Source of the DNA: Ligustrum vulgare
Lineage: Eukaryota > Streptophyta > Magnoliopsida > Lamiales > Oleaceae
Direction: 5' to 3'
Assembly: GCA_963555705.1 (NCBI GenBank)
Contig: OY743183.1
Span: 50,519,466-50,583,465 of the forward strand
Length of the DNA stretch: 64,000 bases
In this document: piece after piece, positions 62,967-64,000 of the stretch
Numbering within the stretch: position 1 is the stretch's first letter
Layout: each line of letters begins with the position of its first letter
The notes under the pieces: generated by a model
Seen by the model: the letters and a program-made list of their open reading frames with translations, nothing else
What the model was told of the DNA's origin: nothing
The model's database searches: none
Position numbers and translations under genes: made by a program

Positions 62967-63620
62967 AAATTATAAAACTATTTAAATTTAAGCTATTAAT
63001 TCAAATCCTCTTCCAATAGTTAATTCTAGGAATAGTAAAAACAAATTTTCAACATATATAAAAACATGCAAGAGATATCATAAGCAAAATAATAAATTTA
63101 AGACTATGATAACAGTACTTGGATAATATCAATAAAAAAGACGATATATAATCCACCATAAATAATCAATAATACTTCTTTCTATCTATGGGTCCATCAC
63201 GCTTCTTTGTAAATCTGATTTTAAAAGATTTTTGACCAAATACTCTTCAGTTATTTATCTAAGTATTAAACATATCTTCATAGAAGATCGTTGCTGCTCA
63301 AAAGACTTATGCATTAAAGGATGCTCAAAAGACTTACTCCAACACTTTCTGTTTAATACTTAAACAAACACTTCAAAGAGGTTCAACACAATCCAGTTTC
63401 GTTTCCTACCTCTGGATGTACTCTTTTAACAAAAGTTTTATAAAGAATAAACTTATGGACTCATAAATAAATAGAGTATTACTAACTATTTTATGGCTTC
63501 ATATATATCTATGTGAAGTTTAGTTACTCGTACCTTCTGCTAACTGTTTCTGGATTGGTTTGAAAGAAAATTTTGAACTAGGAATGAAAAGAAAGACAAT
63601 AGATAGAGAATATAGATTTT

Positions 63621-63626
63621 TATTGC
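63621..63626 (-). terminator. Poly(A) signal of second segment
   Basis: AATAAA on the minus strand, about 55 bases downstream of the TATA box. Confidence 0.6.
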
Positions 63627-63675
63627 TGAAAACTCATATGATTTTCGGATGCTTACAATGAGGAGAGACTCCTCC

Positions 63676-63682
63676 TTTTATA
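63676..63682 (-). promoter_or_regulatory. TATA box of second pararetrovirus segment
   Basis: TATAAAA followed by GGAGGAGTCTCTCC on the minus strand, resembling caulimovirid pregenomic promoters in layout. Confidence 0.65.
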
Positions 63683-63843
63683 GTTGATAAAAGCAAAGTT
63701 GGGAAACAAGATAATATTCCCTATCTTTTACATACTTGGCTAAGATTTAAAGTAGATAAAGTAAAGCTAAAGTTACAATAATTTTTGCTGCTATACTAAA
63801 GTTTCACATGGGTCTGAACCCCCATACCTTGAATAATTCGTGT

Positions 63844-63999
63844 TCAGACAAGGTATGCTTCATCTTCATTATAGTTGAGTAGGTCCCCACAATTATTACA
63901 TTTGTGACCCGTTTCTACCTCCATTAAGTGATGTAGATATTCATAGGCTTCTTTGCTAAGATCCAAATTGCTGACAAGTATATTCTCAGCATATTCTCT
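63844..63999 (-). CDS. C-terminus of a viral ORF upstream of the promoter (partial)
   Basis: 51 codons and a stop on the minus strand, entering from beyond the window: LSKEAYEYLHHLMEVETG, then CNNCGDLL, ending DEAYLV. Position just before the promoter matches the transactivator, whose plus-strand counterpart ends in a CPTC motif. Only the end is visible. Confidence 0.5.
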   Translation of the reverse strand, partial: REYAENILVSNLDLSKEAYEYLHHLMEVETGHKCNNCGDLLNYNEDEAYLV

Positions 64000-64000
64000 T

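Larger units (their letters stand above)
62521..64000 (-). mobile_element. Second endogenous pararetrovirus segment, minus strand, runs off the window
   Basis: On the minus strand the order is: end of an ORF with a CNNCG motif, an intergenic promoter with TATA box and AATAAA, a leader of about 650 bases, then a helical 111-codon ORF. This repeats the transactivator-promoter-leader-small ORF order of the plus-strand genome, but with clearly different sequence, so it is another virus type or a distant relative. It starts where the truncated Copia LTR stops. Confidence 0.6.

Overview
The window is plant nuclear DNA, almost certainly from a eudicot. It is AT-rich, packed with nested LTR retrotransposons, hAT, CACTA, Tourist-like and Mutator-like elements, and carries one clean plant gene with introns (a SHAQKYF-type MYB-related factor) plus endogenous pararetrovirus (Caulimoviridae-like) sequence. 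I cannot name the species.

Layout. 1-3105: host DNA with one foldback MITE and a weak candidate terminal exon (about 2091-2277). 3106-3545 and 11924-13981: two pieces of an old LTR-type repeat ('family A'), split by a CACTA-like element (3546-11923). The CACTA-like element is itself hit by a Copia element (3577-8807, minus strand, 5-bp duplication AAATT), a foldback element, a Tourist-like MITE inside another Tourist-like MITE, and a possible SINE. 13982-40512: a plus-strand Copia element whose reverse transcriptase is cut at 18687/38738 by a 20-kb Russian doll. The outer shell of that doll is a minus-strand non-autonomous LTR element (18688-38732, duplication ATTTG). Its 3' LTR holds a hAT (18949-28305, duplication GTAACAAG), and that hAT holds an Athila/Tat-like gag-protease element (19063-27418, duplication CTAAA). 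Its interior holds a young, intact chromovirus-type Gypsy element (29615-36521, duplication CATAT, polyprotein open across 1,632 codons). Its 5' LTR holds a hAT within a hAT. Nearly every level is supported by a target-site duplication read directly.

40513-46420 is repeat-rich non-coding DNA. 46425-48738 is the MYB gene: TATA box, CT/CA microsatellite in the 5' leader, three exons, N-terminal zinc knuckle, LFGV motif, one MYB repeat and an EAR-like LELTL motif. It is the only gene I am confident is a functional host gene.

50158-62520 is a rearranged, tandem-like Copia remnant. One LTR has received an insertion of almost exactly 10 kb (50584-60582), flanked by a 10-bp direct duplication and ending in imperfect inverted repeats of 100-130 bp starting GGG, like a Mutator-type element. 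The second LTR copy at 62441-62450 is the matching empty site. Inside lies a near-complete pararetrovirus gene set: tRNA-Met primer site, small coiled-coil ORFs, coat protein with CCHC knuckle, 30K-type movement protein, two tandem retropepsin-like ORFs, reverse transcriptase-RNase H, a transactivator-like ORF, a promoter with poly(A) signal, and then five small ORFs. Two of the small ORFs are diverged duplicates of each other. A second, different pararetroviral segment on the minus strand runs from about 62521 off the right end.

The most notable points are the TIR-bounded viral genome, its unusual gene order and doubled protease domain, and clusters of CGGCCG/CGACCG-centred palindromes in the LTRs of three unrelated retrotransposons.
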